DNA of 64,000 bases, taken from NCBI GenBank assembly GCA_017510065.1, contig JAFWOB010000145.1, positions 62,001 through 126,000 of the forward strand, read 5' to 3'. The DNA comes from Parasporobacterium sp. (GTDB taxonomy: Bacteria > Bacillota > Clostridia > Lachnospirales > Lachnospiraceae). How positions within the stretch are numbered: position 1 is the stretch's first letter; the number at the start of each line of letters is the position of its first letter. The translations under genes and the position numbers were made by a program. Under the pieces are notes generated by a model. That model searched no databases and was not told the DNA's origin. It saw only the letters and a list, made by a program, of their open reading frames with translations. Below are positions 52,520 through 62,238 of the stretch, piece by piece.

Positions 52520-54282
52520 TCGCTTTGAATGCGGGGAGTCTGCTGTGTGTATACCGTGTCCCAGGCATCGGCGATCACTTTGTATTTCTCCAGGTTGGAG
52601 ACGCCGTTCCAGGTCATGAAGCCTCCGGACAAGCCGGCATCTGCCAGAGCCTGTGCCTGATCAGCGATATAACCGGCATCACAGGTGACTGTGGGGTTCC
52701 AGTAAGGAACGTCATAGCAGGTTACCCAGGTACGGGCGATGGCAGGTGTCGGGATCTCACTCTGCCGTTCGGCCGCTTTCATTCCCCAGTCATAAAGGGT
52801 GGCGTAGGCATCGGTCCAGGTATCAACCTCCCGTCCATAGTGGTCGGTGTAAGGCATGGCGCTGATCGCATCGACGACCAGGGAAATGGCAGGATAATAC
52901 TGTCCATAAGCTGTAACATAGGGACTTGCACATTCGCCGAATACGTCAACGGACATATAGACACCCAGCTCATGCAGGACATCCGCAGCATAATAACAGA
53001 AATTCTGGATTACTTCGTCCTTTTCCTCATTATACAGATTCTTGAAATCGGTGTCGCCGCTTTCCGACATGCTGTAGGCTTCTTCCGGGAAACGGACATA
53101 GTCGAACTGGATCTCATTGAATCCACATAGTTTCACTGCGGCAGTTGCCATGAGAAGGTTGAAATACCAGCAGTTCCTGCTGTAGGCAGAAGGCCATAAC
53201 TGGTTTGCGGAAGAGGATTCGATGCATTCTTCCGGATGATCCAGGGCATAGACGGAGTCATTGAACATGATGATACGCCCGATACAGTACAGACCGGCAT
53301 CCTGACATTTTTTGACGGCTTTCTGGAAACTTTCGGCCGTCGGGAAATAGATCAGCTTATAAGAGGTGGGGGAGATCTCCTTGATCTCTTCCACCGGATA
53401 GGACATACCGGTCTCACCCTTGATATTGATGACCATACAGTTTACGCCGTTTGCTTTGGCAATCTCAATATAGTCATCGATATGATCCAGTGCTTTGGAT
53501 GTAATATACATGCCGGAACAGTAGTCACAGATCGGATTGCCTGGGAAACTGGGCTTTTCTACAGGATACCAGTCCAGTGATGTGGGGGATCCGCCGTGCA
53601 GATCCCGCCCACTGTAGACACGGTTTTTATGGATCTCGTAGATCTCCGTGTTGACTTCCAGGGCTTCCTTTTCTGTGGCTGCCATGTATTTTCCGTAAAC
53701 CCAACCGGTCACATTTTTGCCGGTCACATCAGTGAAATTGACCAGATATTTATGGATCGATCCATCTTCCTGGATCTTGTCATACCCCTGCACGGAAAGA
53801 CAGCTTCCTTTCTTGGCAAAGGACGCGATCTCAGGACCGGTTTCATTTTCATAGATCGTTGCCGAGGTCCTTACCCAGACTTCGGTTTCCTGGATCACGT
53901 CTTCCGGGTCATCCACCATGGAAGAACTGGAAATATAATAGTTTTCCCCGTTGTATTCGATCACGGCGTATTCGATGCCGTTTTCTGTATAGCTCTTGTT
54001 CAGGTCATTGACCGGCGTGCCTCTCTGCAGCATCTGGGAGGACCGGATCAGCCGGTTCTCCTCTTCATTTACATAATAATAAGGAACTCTGGCAGAAGAG
54101 GAGGCCAGGTACCGGATATTCTTTTCCGGCTCTTTTTTGGGAGCGAGAAGAACGATCAAAAGCACGGCAGCAATCACGATAACTGCCGGGATAATGACCA
54201 GAAGCGGATTGAACTTTTTCTTCCGGGCCATGGTGTGTCTTTTTCTTCGTCTCTTTTTGTGATAATATGCGCTGGCTGCCAT
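52516..54282 (-). CDS. Membrane-anchored putative glycoside hydrolase with SH3-like domain (DUF4015), copy 2
   Basis: The 588-residue protein parallels the copy at 46825-48519. It has a basic tail ([17 protein letters not shown]) and an anchor helix ([20 protein letters not shown]). An SH3-like region and the DUF4015 domain follow, with [20 protein letters not shown] and [13 protein letters not shown], then conserved [13 protein letters not shown]. The start at 54282 was chosen because AGAAGGA lies before it; an ATG at 54309 is possible. Substrate unknown. Its stop overlaps the last base pair of the surface protein gene's TAG by 3 bases, so the two are convergent without a terminator. Confidence 0.85.
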   Translation of the reverse strand: MAASAYYHKKRRRKRHTMARKKKFNPLLVIIPAVIVIAAVLLIVLLAPKKEPEKNIRYLASSSARVPYYYVNEEENRLIRSSQMLQRGTPVNDLNKSYTENGIEYAVIEYNGENYYISSSSMVDDPEDVIQETEVWVRTSATIYENETGPEIASFAKKGSCLSVQGYDKIQEDGSIHKYLVNFTDVTGKNVTGWVYGKYMAATEKEALEVNTEIYEIHKNRVYSGRDLHGGSPTSLDWYPVEKPSFPGNPICDYCSGMYITSKALDHIDDYIEIAKANGVNCMVINIKGETGMSYPVEEIKEISPTSYKLIYFPTAESFQKAVKKCQDAGLYCIGRIIMFNDSVYALDHPEECIESSSANQLWPSAYSRNCWYFNLLMATAAVKLCGFNEIQFDYVRFPEEAYSMSESGDTDFKNLYNEEKDEVIQNFCYYAADVLHELGVYMSVDVFGECASPYVTAYGQYYPAISLVVDAISAMPYTDHYGREVDTWTDAYATLYDWGMKAAERQSEIPTPAIARTWVTCYDVPYWNPTVTCDAGYIADQAQALADAGLSGGFMTWNGVSNLEKYKVIADAWDTVYTQQTPRIQSD

Positions 54283-54415
54283 AAGTCTGGTCCTTCTTTT
54301 ATCGGGCATGGGTAAGCAACTATGCCCGGAGATCATTTCTTATAAAAACTACATTCATATATTTTATACTATATAGCCTTAAAATTCCAGTGCTGCCACT
54401 GTAAAGTAAAAATAC

Positions 54416-54444
54416 TTGACAGACAGAATGCCTTATAGTAAGAT
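54416..54444 (+). promoter_or_regulatory. Promoter of the ylxM-ffh-rpsP operon
   Basis: TTGACA (54416-54421) and TAAGAT (54439-54444) are 17 bp apart, just 9 bases before the ylxM ATG, so the leader is very short. It is back-to-back with the copy-2 hydrolase gene. Confidence 0.7.
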
Positions 54445-54453
54445 ACCGGAGCT

Positions 54454-54768
54454 ATGGAAGGTTTTGTAAGACAATCTCTTTTATATGATTTTTACGGCGA
54501 TCTTCTGACACAGCATCAGAAAGAGATCTACGAAGCCTATGTGCTGCAGAACCTTTCCCTGGGAGAGATCGCAGAAGAATCGGGGATCAGCAGACAGGGT
54601 GTCCATGACCTGATCAGACGGTGCAATGCACTGCTGGACGGTTATGAGACTAAACTGAAGCTGGTGGAACGTTTTCTGACGGTTCGTGAAAAAGTCGGAC
54701 AGATCCAGAAGTGCGCGGATCTGGATTCCGCACGGAGGATTGCCGGGGAGATCCTGGATATTATATAA
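54454..54768 (+). CDS. ylxM: YlxM/p13-like HTH protein, SRP operon
   Basis: The 104-residue protein has a sigma-70 region 4-like helix-turn-helix (LSLGEIAEESGISRQGVHDLIRRC) and a short C-terminal helix. This matches the YlxM family, encoded directly before ffh in many Firmicutes. In streptococci YlxM interacts with SRP. The ffh start is 21 bases downstream. CCGGAG is 2-6 bases upstream of the ATG, short but usable. Confidence 0.9.
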   Translation: MEGFVRQSLLYDFYGDLLTQHQKEIYEAYVLQNLSLGEIAEESGISRQGVHDLIRRCNALLDGYETKLKLVERFLTVREKVGQIQKCADLDSARRIAGEILDII

Positions 54769-54789
54769 ACGGAATGAGCGTGATCCTAT

Positions 54790-56178
54790 ATGGCATTTGA
54801 AAATCTAAGCGAAAAACTGCAGAATGTTTTTAAAAATCTCAGAGGCAAAGGCCGCCTGACGGAAGCAGATGTTGATGCGGCGCTGAAGGAAGTGAAAATG
54901 GCTCTTCTGGAAGCGGATGTCAACTTTAAGGTGGTCAAGCAGTTTGTGGCCAGTGTTAAGGAACGGGCAATCGGCGAAGATGTTATGAAAAGCCTGACTC
55001 CCGGCCAGATGGTTGTCAAGATCGTAAACGAAGAGCTGACAAGGCTCATGGGAGGGGAAGCCGTTGAACTGCAGCTTCTTCCGGGCATGGCAAAGACCAT
55101 CATCATGATGGCAGGCCTTCAGGGATCCGGCAAGACCACAACGGCGGCGAAACTGGCAGGCAAATTCAAAGAGCAGGGAAAAAGACCGCTCCTTGTAGGA
55201 TGTGATATCTACAGACCGGCAGCCATCGAACAGCTGAAGATCAACGGTGAAAAAGTGGGGGTTCCGGTTTTCGAAATGGGAACAAACCACAAAGCTGTTG
55301 AGATCGCGGAAGCAGGCGTCCGGCATGCTGTGGAAAACAATAACAACGTCGTGATCATCGATACAGCCGGCCGGCTCCAGATCGATGAAGATATGATGGA
55401 AGAACTGGAAGAGATCAAGCGCCGGATCGACATCACCTATACGATCCTGGTCGTAGATGCCATGACCGGACAGGATGCAGTCAATATCGCAGCAGGATTC
55501 CGGGACAGGATCGGCGTTGACGGCGTGATCCTGACCAAACTGGACGGTGATACCAGAGGCGGCAGCGCGCTGTCTGTACGGCAGGTGACACAGGTTCCCA
55601 TCCTGTATGCAGGTATGGGAGAAAAGCTGTCTGACCTGGAAGTGTTCTATCCGGACCGGATGGCCTCCAGGATCCTGGGCATGGGCGATGTTCTGTCCCT
55701 GATCGAGAAGGCAGAAGAAGCGCTGGATGAAGAAAATGCTGAACGGCTTGCCGCCCATATGCGGAAGAATGAGTTCACCTTTGAGGACTATCTGATCTCG
55801 ATGCAGCAGATGAAAAAAATGGGAGGGATCGCCTCCGTCCTCAAGATGATGCCGGGCCTGGGCCTCGGCAACCTGGCGGAATCGATGATCGATGATAAAA
55901 AACTTGCCAGGATCGAAGCAATCATCTACTCCATGACACCGAAGGAGCGAAGCAATCCCAAGCTGTTGAATCCGTCCAGGAAAAACAGGATCGCAAGGGG
56001 TGCAGGCGTAGACATTGCCGAAGTCAACAGACTGGTCAAGCAGTTTGAACAGATGAAACAGCTCATGAAGAAAATGGGCGGCGGCAAAGGCAAGAAAGGC
56101 ATAGGAGCGCTGGGAGGCCTCGGCGGAATGATGGGAGGACTGAAAGGGATCAGGAATCTCAAGAACGGAAGATTTTAA
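54790..56178 (+). CDS. ffh: Signal recognition particle protein Ffh
   Basis: The 462-residue GTPase has the NG domain (GLQGSGKTTTAAKLAGKF near residue 105; DTAGR; TKLDGDTRGG) and a Met-rich M domain that binds signal sequences and 4.5S RNA. The C-terminus is Gly/Met-rich (MMGGLKGIRNLKN). It targets ribosomes making membrane proteins to the FtsY receptor. It lies in the conserved ylxM-ffh-rpsP unit, but 150 bases with a long palindrome separate it from rpsP. Confidence 0.97.
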   Translation: MAFENLSEKLQNVFKNLRGKGRLTEADVDAALKEVKMALLEADVNFKVVKQFVASVKERAIGEDVMKSLTPGQMVVKIVNEELTRLMGGEAVELQLLPGMAKTIIMMAGLQGSGKTTTAAKLAGKFKEQGKRPLLVGCDIYRPAAIEQLKINGEKVGVPVFEMGTNHKAVEIAEAGVRHAVENNNNVVIIDTAGRLQIDEDMMEELEEIKRRIDITYTILVVDAMTGQDAVNIAAGFRDRIGVDGVILTKLDGDTRGGSALSVRQVTQVPILYAGMGEKLSDLEVFYPDRMASRILGMGDVLSLIEKAEEALDEENAERLAAHMRKNEFTFEDYLISMQQMKKMGGIASVLKMMPGLGLGNLAESMIDDKKLARIEAIIYSMTPKERSNPKLLNPSRKNRIARGAGVDIAEVNRLVKQFEQMKQLMKKMGGGKGKKGIGALGGLGGMMGGLKGIRNLKNGRF

Positions 56179-56280
56179 TCAACCGTTTTTCATATCTGCT
56201 GTGAATGTTTTCGCTATAAACGCATTCGCTGATTGTTTATATCGAAAACATTCACAGCAAGTATAAGGAAAAACGGTTGA
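56179..56280. repeat. About 100-bp imperfect palindrome between ffh and rpsP
   Basis: A left arm (56179-56221) and a right arm (56234-56280) are near-perfect inverted copies for about 43 bases. They carry shared blocks TCAACCGTTTTTC, GCTGTGAATGTTTTCG and TATAAAC, with only a few gaps and one substitution; the spacer is about 12 bases. It has no U run, so it is not an ordinary terminator. It may be an mRNA processing or stability hairpin, or a mobile palindromic repeat. Confidence 0.75.
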
Positions 56281-56328
56281 TAAGATAAAATCAACATTTA
56301 GAAAATAAGGAAAGATTGAGGTAAAAAA

Positions 56329-56574
56329 ATGGCAGTAAAGATCAGATTAACAAGACTGGGTAAAAAGAAAGCTCCTTTCTACAGGATTATCGTTGCAGAT
56401 TCCAGATCTCCGAGAGACGGAAGATTTATCGATCAGGTAGGAACTTATGATCCGAACCAGGAGCCTGCTGCTGTTGTGATCGACAGAGAAGCAGCAGAAA
56501 AATGGCTTGCTGATGGTGCCCAGCCGACAGAAGTAGTTGCTAGATTATTCAAGAACGAAGGGATCATCAAATAA
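56329..56574 (+). CDS. rpsP: Ribosomal protein S16
   Basis: The 81-residue S16 protein has [20 protein letters not shown] and [18 protein letters not shown], normal in length for the family. It belongs to the 30S subunit. GGAAAGATTGAGG precedes the ATG. khpA follows 14 bases after the stop, in the standard rpsP-khpA-rimM-trmD order. Confidence 0.97.
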   Translation: MAVKIRLTRLGKKKAPFYRIIVADSRSPRDGRFIDQVGTYDPNQEPAAVVIDREAAEKWLADGAQPTEVVARLFKNEGIIK

Positions 56575-56588
56575 GGAAAGGTCAACAT

Positions 56589-56822
56589 ATGAAAGAATTA
56601 GTCGAAGTTATCGCTAAGGCTCTTGTTGATAATCCAGATAAGGTTACGGTCACCCAAACAGTTGAAGATGACGGGACCATTGTCCTTTCGCTGAACGTCG
56701 CAAAAGAGGATATGGGAAAGGTCATCGGCAAAAAGGGCCGAATAGCAAAATCAATCAGAACAGTTGTGAAGACTGTAGCTATCAGAGAAAATAAGAAAGT
56801 AGTGGTGGACATCGTGGAATAA
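56589..56822 (+). CDS. khpA: KH-domain RNA-binding protein KhpA (YlqC)
   Basis: The 77-residue KH protein has the GKxGR-type loop VIGKKGRIAKSIRTVVK. KhpA binds RNA together with KhpB and affects growth and cell elongation in streptococci. It has AAGGTC before the ATG. The position between rpsP and rimM is conserved in Firmicutes. Confidence 0.95.
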   Translation: MKELVEVIAKALVDNPDKVTVTQTVEDDGTIVLSLNVAKEDMGKVIGKKGRIAKSIRTVVKTVAIRENKKVVVDIVE

Positions 56823-56877
56823 CGCGGTGTCTGCTGCTTTTTTCTGCGGCTAAGTCTGTTTGTCGGACTGAATAATT

Positions 56878-57402
56878 ATGGAACAGTATTTGCGTATAGG
56901 CGTGATTACCCGCGCCCATGGCGTTCACGGGGAAGTCAAGGTTTTTCCTACCACGGATTACCCGGAACGTTTCGAAGAAGTAAAAGATGTGGTCATCCGG
57001 ACGCCGAAAGGCGAGATCTGTACGGAAGTGGAAGGTGTAAAGTATTTTAAAAACCTTGCCATTGTGAAATTCGGCTGCTTTCACAGCCCCGAGGAGATCC
57101 AGGGCCTTTCAGGCTCCGATATTATGATCAGCCGGGATCAGGCACAGCCTCTGGAAGAAGGGGAATATTATATTGCGGACCTGATCGGCTGCCTTGTGGT
57201 CTGCGCACAGGATTCCCAGTGCCTTCCGGGAAGGGAACTGGGAATCGTGAAGGATGTGCTCCAGACCGGAGCCAATGACGTATATGCCGTTGAAACCCCG
57301 TCGGGGGAAGAGGTGCTGCTGCCGGTCATTCCGGACTGCATCCGGAATGTCGATATAGAGAACGGCGTCATTACGGTAAATGTAATGAAAGGGCTTATCT
57401 GA
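56878..57402 (+). CDS. rimM: 16S rRNA processing protein RimM
   Basis: The 174-residue protein has the RimM N-domain (RIGVITRAHGVHGEVKVFP) and a PRC-barrel C-domain (EGEYYIADLIGCLVV, VLLPVIPDCIRNVD). It binds S19 and helps mature the 30S head. The ATG follows the preceding gene by 55 bases, and TrmD overlaps its stop by one base (TGATG). Confidence 0.95.
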   Translation: MEQYLRIGVITRAHGVHGEVKVFPTTDYPERFEEVKDVVIRTPKGEICTEVEGVKYFKNLAIVKFGCFHSPEEIQGLSGSDIMISRDQAQPLEEGEYYIADLIGCLVVCAQDSQCLPGRELGIVKDVLQTGANDVYAVETPSGEEVLLPVIPDCIRNVDIENGVITVNVMKGLI

Positions 57403-58166
57403 TGCATTTTCATATCATGACATTATTCCCGGAAATGATAGAAGCCGGGCTTCATACCAGTATTCTGGGAAGGGCTGAAAAGGCCGGTCTGATCGGGATT
57501 CATACCGTGAATTTCAGGGAGTATACCAATGAAAAACACGGACATGTGGATGATGCGCCGTTTGGCGGCGGAGCCGGGATGATCCTGATGTGTCAGCCAA
57601 TCTATGATGCATGGAAACATCTGTGCAGCTCTCTGACAAAGGGAACTTCGACAAAGGTTTTGTATACCAGCCCTGCAGGCAGGGTTTTTGATCAGGATAT
57701 GGCCAGAGCCCTGGCAGAAGAAGAGGACCTGATCATTCTCTGTGGTCATTACGAAGGGGTGGACCAGAGAGTTCTTGAACTGATGCATGCGGAAGAAGTC
57801 TCCATCGGAGATTATGTCCTGACAGGAGGAGAACTGCCCGCCATGGTCATGGTGGACGCTGTCAGCCGGATGGTTCCGGGTGTGCTCACCAACAGCCTTT
57901 CCGGGGAAGAGGAAAGTTTCAGCCGTGTCTGTCCGGAAAAGGAATTCACGAAAAAAATACGGCGGGAAGTATACGGGGATCTACTGGACCGGAAGGAAAC
58001 CGAACTGAAACTGTTGGAGTATCCCCAGTATACAAGACCGGAGGAATTTATGGGGCTGAAAGTCCCGGAGGTTCTGCTGTCCGGGGATCATGCAAAGGTA
58101 GATGCCTGGAGAAGGCGGCAGTCTGTAACAAGGACCAGGCAGAGACGTCCGGACCTTCTTTCGTGA
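57402..58166 (+). CDS. trmD: tRNA (guanine-37 N1) methyltransferase
   Basis: The 254-residue SPOUT-class methylase has the trefoil-knot motifs LCGHYEGVDQRV, SIGDYVLTGGE and the MVPGVL segment, plus a C-terminal domain (VLLSGDHAKVDAWRRRQS). It methylates G37 of tRNAs to prevent frameshifting. The normal next gene, rplS, is not here; rho follows instead after its own promoter. Confidence 0.97.
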   Translation: MHFHIMTLFPEMIEAGLHTSILGRAEKAGLIGIHTVNFREYTNEKHGHVDDAPFGGGAGMILMCQPIYDAWKHLCSSLTKGTSTKVLYTSPAGRVFDQDMARALAEEEDLIILCGHYEGVDQRVLELMHAEEVSIGDYVLTGGELPAMVMVDAVSRMVPGVLTNSLSGEEESFSRVCPEKEFTKKIRREVYGDLLDRKETELKLLEYPQYTRPEEFMGLKVPEVLLSGDHAKVDAWRRRQSVTRTRQRRPDLLS

Positions 58167-58172
58167 ACGGTA

Positions 58173-58201
58173 TTGCAATTTCCGGCGCCTTTGTGTATAA
58201 T
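58173..58201 (+). promoter_or_regulatory. Promoter of rho
   Basis: TTGCAA (58173-58178) and TATAAT (58196-58201) are exactly 17 bp apart. The spacer contains GGCGCC, and GCGCC follows the -10. About 75 bases of leader precede the rho start. Confidence 0.85.
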
Positions 58202-58282
58202 TGCGCCGACGTAAGATCTATCAGACATTTCTTATTTCATTTCACGCATTTTCAGATATATACATTTAAATAAGAGGTTTTT

Positions 58283-59824
58283 ATGAGAGAGAAACTGAAC
58301 ACCCTCCCCCTCGCCCAGTTGAGAGAGATTGCAAAAGCAAACGGATTGAAAGGCATATCCGGTTTGAAAAAAGCAGATCTTATCGACCGACTGATGGTCA
58401 TGGCTGAAGAGCAGAAACAAAGCGAAGAAGCTGCGGCAAAGGCAAAGAAAGAACCGGCGAAAGAAGTGGAGCAGAGCAGGAAAACAGGCGGAAAGACAGC
58501 TTCCCATTCCGGAAAGAAAGCAGCGGACAAAAACAGCCAGGGTAAGAAAAAAACCAAAAAAGAAAAACCGGATGCTGAAAAAACAGAAGAGGTGCAGGCA
58601 CCTGAGGAAACAGCACCGCAGGAGAAACCGGAAGAGACCAAACCTCAGCCGGAAAGCAAGCCTGCGGAAGAAGCTCCGGCAGAAACCAAACTGGATTCCG
58701 GTATTATTGCAGACGGCATCCTGGAGATCATGGCGGACGGATATGGTTTTATCCGCAGTGCCAATTATCTTCCCGGAGAGAATGACGTCTATGTTTCCCC
58801 TTCCCAGATCAAGAAATTCGGCCTGAGGACCGGAGATATGCTGATGGGCAAGGTACGGATCAAGACCCAGAACGAGAAATTCGGAGCTTTGCTTCATCTT
58901 GACAGGGTAAACGGTGTTCTTCCCAGTGAGATCCAGAACCGTAAGAGCTTTGAAGACCTGACCCCGGTATTTCCTGATAAGAGGCTGAAACTGGAGCAGA
59001 TCGGCGTGCGTAATATCGCCATGCGGGTATTCGACCTGATCTCGCCCATCGGAAAAGGCCAGCGAGGCATGATCGTTTCTCCGCCGAAAGCAGGAAAAAC
59101 AACCCTTCTGAAAGGGGTGGCACATTCGATCCAGAAAAACAATCCGGAAGTGCATATCCTGATCCTCCTGATCGATGAGCGCCCGGAGGAAGTAACCGAT
59201 ATCCGTGAAGATATCCGGGGAGACAATGTGGAAGTCATTTACTCCACCTTTGACGAACTTCCGGAACACCACAAACGGGTTTCGGAAATGGTGATCGAAA
59301 GGGCAAAACGTCTGGTGGAAATGGGAAAGGATGTTGTGATCCTTCTTGACAGCATTACCCGTCTGGCAAGAGCCTATAACCTTCTGGTCCCGCCCAGTGG
59401 CAGGACGCTCTCGGGCGGTCTTGACCCAGCAGCTCTTTATATGCCCAAGCGCTTCTTCGGCGCTGCCCGGAATATCCGGGAGGGTGGAAGCCTTACGATA
59501 CTGGCAACTGCCCTGGTGGATACCGGCAGCAAGATGGACGATGTGGTGTATGAAGAGTTCAAAGGCACAGGAAATATGGAACTGATCCTGGACAGAAAAC
59601 TGCAGGAAAAGAGAGTTTTTCCGGCGATCGATATTTCCAAATCCGGTACCAGAAGAGACGATCTGCTGCTGACACCCCAGGAACAGGAGGCCGCCTATAT
59701 TATCCATAAAGCGACCGGAGGACTCCGGGCAGACGAATCAACAGAAAAGATCCTGGATCTGTTCTTCCGGACACGCACCAATGCGGAATTTGTTGACCGG
59801 ATCCGGGCCAATAAATATCTGTGA
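58283..59824 (+). CDS. rho: Transcription termination factor Rho with disordered insertion
   Basis: The 513-residue protein has the Rho N-terminal helix bundle ([21 protein letters not shown]), then a roughly 95-residue Lys/Glu/Ala-rich insertion (about 45-140). The cold-shock-like RNA-binding domain (GYGFIRS) and the RecA-like motor follow, with Walker [12 protein letters not shown] near 274 and [13 protein letters not shown] near 355. It is an ATP-dependent RNA translocase. Insertions at this place occur in many Gram-positive Rho proteins. TAAGAGG precedes the ATG. Confidence 0.96.
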   Translation: MREKLNTLPLAQLREIAKANGLKGISGLKKADLIDRLMVMAEEQKQSEEAAAKAKKEPAKEVEQSRKTGGKTASHSGKKAADKNSQGKKKTKKEKPDAEKTEEVQAPEETAPQEKPEETKPQPESKPAEEAPAETKLDSGIIADGILEIMADGYGFIRSANYLPGENDVYVSPSQIKKFGLRTGDMLMGKVRIKTQNEKFGALLHLDRVNGVLPSEIQNRKSFEDLTPVFPDKRLKLEQIGVRNIAMRVFDLISPIGKGQRGMIVSPPKAGKTTLLKGVAHSIQKNNPEVHILILLIDERPEEVTDIREDIRGDNVEVIYSTFDELPEHHKRVSEMVIERAKRLVEMGKDVVILLDSITRLARAYNLLVPPSGRTLSGGLDPAALYMPKRFFGAARNIREGGSLTILATALVDTGSKMDDVVYEEFKGTGNMELILDRKLQEKRVFPAIDISKSGTRRDDLLLTPQEQEAAYIIHKATGGLRADESTEKILDLFFRTRTNAEFVDRIRANKYL

Positions 59825-59842
59825 TAAAATCTGCAAAACCAC

Positions 59843-59871
59843 TTGATACTTGCATGCGCTTATGCTATCAT
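59843..59871 (+). promoter_or_regulatory. Promoter of rpmE
   Basis: TTGATA (59843-59848) and TATCAT (59866-59871) are 17 bp apart. The leader of about 85 bases has the inverted repeat TTCGAA...TTCGAA around 59915-59942 and could be a regulatory leader. L31 leaders are predicted in several phyla, but I did not match one here. Confidence 0.75.
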
Positions 59872-59963
59872 ATCACGGATTGTCCGGACGAAAGACGCCG
59901 GCAGAAACAAAAGATCATTCGAAGAGTTAAAAGTTTTTCGAACAAAGAGTAAGAGGTGAAATC

Positions 59964-60170
59964 ATGAGAGAAAATATTCAGCCGACCTATTATGAGGCAA
60001 CTGTAACCTGCAACTGCGGCAATGTTTTTACGGTAGGATCCACCAAGCAGGACATCCACGTAGAAATCTGCTCCAAGTGCCATTCTTTCTACACAGGCCA
60101 GCAGAAAGCTGCTAAAGCCCGCGGACGTGTAGAAATGTTCAATAAGAAGTACGGCGTTACACAGCAGTAG
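59964..60170 (+). CDS. rpmE: Ribosomal protein L31, zinc-binding form
   Basis: The 68-residue protein has the C+ form of L31, with CNCG near residue 14 and CSKC near 35 that bind zinc. It is in the 50S subunit at the intersubunit bridge. AAGAGGTG precedes the ATG. It is monocistronic, with its own promoter and terminator. Confidence 0.95.
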   Translation: MRENIQPTYYEATVTCNCGNVFTVGSTKQDIHVEICSKCHSFYTGQQKAAKARGRVEMFNKKYGVTQQ

Positions 60171-60184
60171 CGAAGAACGTATAT

Positions 60185-60217
60185 GGCTGGACAGGAGACT
60201 TGTTCAGCCTTTTTTTG
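60185..60217 (+). terminator. Terminator of rpmE
   Basis: GGCTGGACA (60185-60193) pairs with TGTTCAGCC (60201-60209; one G-U), followed by TTTTTTT. Two more hairpins follow at 60218-60240 (10-bp stem, ATGCAAGGGC with GCCCTTGCAT) and 60249-60267 (TCCGGG with CCCGGA), so the gap before the next gene holds three in a row. Confidence 0.85.
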
Positions 60218-60292
60218 ATGCAAGGGCCATGCCCTTGCATTATATATATCCGGGGCTCTTTCCCGGAAATAGACATACAGTGAGGAAATAAT

Positions 60293-61300
60293 ATGAGATC
60301 TTGCAAAATGGGCGGCCAGGCCGTCATTGAAGGCGTTATGATGCGCTATAAAAACAGTGTTGCGGTCTCGGTCAGAAAACCGGACGGCAGTATCCGCGTA
60401 GGATGTACACGCTATGTCAGCGCCGCAGCGAAACATCCGTTCCTGAAATGGCCTATTGTAAGAGGCGTTGTGTCGTTTGTCGATTCCCTGTCCCTCGGGA
60501 TCAGAACTTTAATGTATTCCGCAAACATATTTGAGGAAGAAGCCGAAAAGCAGGAAGAGAAACGCTCTGAAGTAGTAGCGGAATCCATGAAGAGCAAGAA
60601 TACTACCAAAGGAGAAGCGGCGCTCATGACCGGTACTGTCCTTTTCTCCCTGGTTATTTCCGTTGCCATGTTTGTACTGCTTCCGTATTTTATCTCTTCC
60701 CTGATCACCAGGGTATCGGATTCCACGGTGTTACTGGCTGTTGTGGAAGGCGTTCTGAAAGTTGGAATCTTCATCGGATATCTGGCAGCGATCTCTCTGA
60801 TGCCGGATATCAAAAGAACGTTTATGTACCATGGCTCCGAACACAAATGCATCAACTGCATTGAATCCGGCAAAGATCTGACTGTGGATAATGTCATGAG
60901 ATCTTCCAAGGAACACAGAAGATGCGGTACCAGTTTTATCTTTTTTGTCCTGCTGATCAGTATCATCTTCTGCATGTTTATCCGTGTGAAAACCTGGTGG
61001 CTCAGACTTGTGATCAGGCTGCTGATCATCCCGATCATCGCAGGCGTTTCCTATGAGTTTATCCAGTGGGCTGGCAATTCGGATTCGAAAATTGCCTATT
61101 ATCTGAGCAAACCGGGCCTTTGGATGCAGGGACTAACAACCAAGGAACCGGAACGGGATATGGTGGAAGTCGCCATTCAGTCTGTGGAACATGTCTTTGA
61201 CTGGAGAGCTTATCTGGAAGACATGAGAAAAGAAGCAAAAGGAGAAGGATGCTGCAGCAGCGGTTCTGAATCCTATGAGGTAAAGAACAAGGGAATATGA
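60293..61300 (+). CDS. DUF1385 family membrane protein (YqhQ-like)
   Basis: The 335-residue protein starts with GGQAVIEGVMMRYKN, the DUF1385 signature. It has several membrane helices (for example VLFSLVISVAMFVLLPYF, FFVLLISIIFCMFIRV) and the family segment YHGSEHKCINCIESG. YqhQ-type proteins are often next to prmC and prfA, as here; function is unknown. ATG at 60293 follows GTGAGG. prmC overlaps its stop. Confidence 0.9.
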   Translation: MRSCKMGGQAVIEGVMMRYKNSVAVSVRKPDGSIRVGCTRYVSAAAKHPFLKWPIVRGVVSFVDSLSLGIRTLMYSANIFEEEAEKQEEKRSEVVAESMKSKNTTKGEAALMTGTVLFSLVISVAMFVLLPYFISSLITRVSDSTVLLAVVEGVLKVGIFIGYLAAISLMPDIKRTFMYHGSEHKCINCIESGKDLTVDNVMRSSKEHRRCGTSFIFFVLLISIIFCMFIRVKTWWLRLVIRLLIIPIIAGVSYEFIQWAGNSDSKIAYYLSKPGLWMQGLTTKEPERDMVEVAIQSVEHVFDWRAYLEDMRKEAKGEGCCSSGSESYEVKNKGI

Positions 61301-62238
61301 CGTTAGAAGAATTATACAAACACGGAACCGCCATGCTGGAAAAAGCGGGCGTGGAAAATCCTTCCGTGGACGCATTCTACCTGCTGGAATATGCGGCAGG
61401 TCTTAACAGGACCCGGTACCTGATGTTCAAGGACCAACCGGTCACCCAGCTGAATATCAGGCAGTATGAGGCGCTGATCGAAAAGCGCAGTACCAGGATC
61501 CCTTATCAGTATATCACAGGAAGAGCCGACTTTGCCGGCCTTGTCTTCGAAGTGGATCCGTCGGTCCTGATTCCTCGTCTGGATACGGAAGTTTTATTTG
61601 AACAGGCTCTGAGATGCCTTGGCTATCATGCCTATGTGCTGGATCTTTGCACCGGCTCCGGAGCCCTGGGAATTGCCCTGAAACGCTACCGCCCGGATAT
61701 CCATATGGTCCTGAGCGACCTTTCAGAGGACGCCTTGCTGACAGCCAGAAAAAATATCGAAAATAATCATCTGGAGATCGCAAAGCGAAGTAATGCGGCG
61801 GCCTCACCGGAAGACCTGGTCTGTGGATATGATCTGAATCTGGGAATCCGGGTCATGAAAAGCGATCTGTTTGACAATATGTCGGCAGAAGAGGAAAGCG
61901 AAGAAGGCTTTACCGGCTGTTTTGATGTGATCGTTTCCAATCCGCCTTATGTGACGGAAGAAGAATACGAAAACCTGATGCCGGAGGTAAAGGACCATGA
62001 ACCGAAGCTTGCCCTGACGGCCGGAGCCGATGGGCTGGATGCTTACCGGCGTATAGCAGCGGAAGCGCCCCGCTTCCTGAAAGACGGAGGAACAATGCTT
62101 TTGGAGATCGGCTGCAGCCAGGCTGACAGTGTTTCTTCACTGCTGAAAGAGAATGGCTTTACCGATATCCGTGTAATCAAGGATCTGGCGGATCTTGACC
62201 GTGTGATCATCTGCAAAAAAGGAGTAGAGAATGTTTGA
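61297..62238 (+). CDS. prmC: Release factor glutamine methyltransferase
   Basis: The 313-residue methylase has the NPPY motif ([15 protein letters not shown]) and the SAM-binding loop [14 protein letters not shown]. It methylates the GGQ glutamine of release factors RF1 and RF2. It overlaps the DUF1385 stop by 4 bases at its start, and its stop overlaps prfA, an RF1 gene and one of its substrates, so the pair is coupled. Confidence 0.96.
   Translation: MTLEELYKHGTAMLEKAGVENPSVDAFYLLEYAAGLNRTRYLMFKDQPVTQLNIRQYEALIEKRSTRIPYQYITGRADFAGLVFEVDPSVLIPRLDTEVLFEQALRCLGYHAYVLDLCTGSGALGIALKRYRPDIHMVLSDLSEDALLTARKNIENNHLEIAKRSNAAASPEDLVCGYDLNLGIRVMKSDLFDNMSAEEESEEGFTGCFDVIVSNPPYVTEEEYENLMPEVKDHEPKLALTAGADGLDAYRRIAAEAPRFLKDGGTMLLEIGCSQADSVSSLLKENGFTDIRVIKDLADLDRVIICKKGVENV

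Noticed and set aside
58232..59707. 491-codon minus-strand frame opposite rho
   Set aside because: It is antisense to rho, rich in Phe, Cys and His, without a ribosome site.
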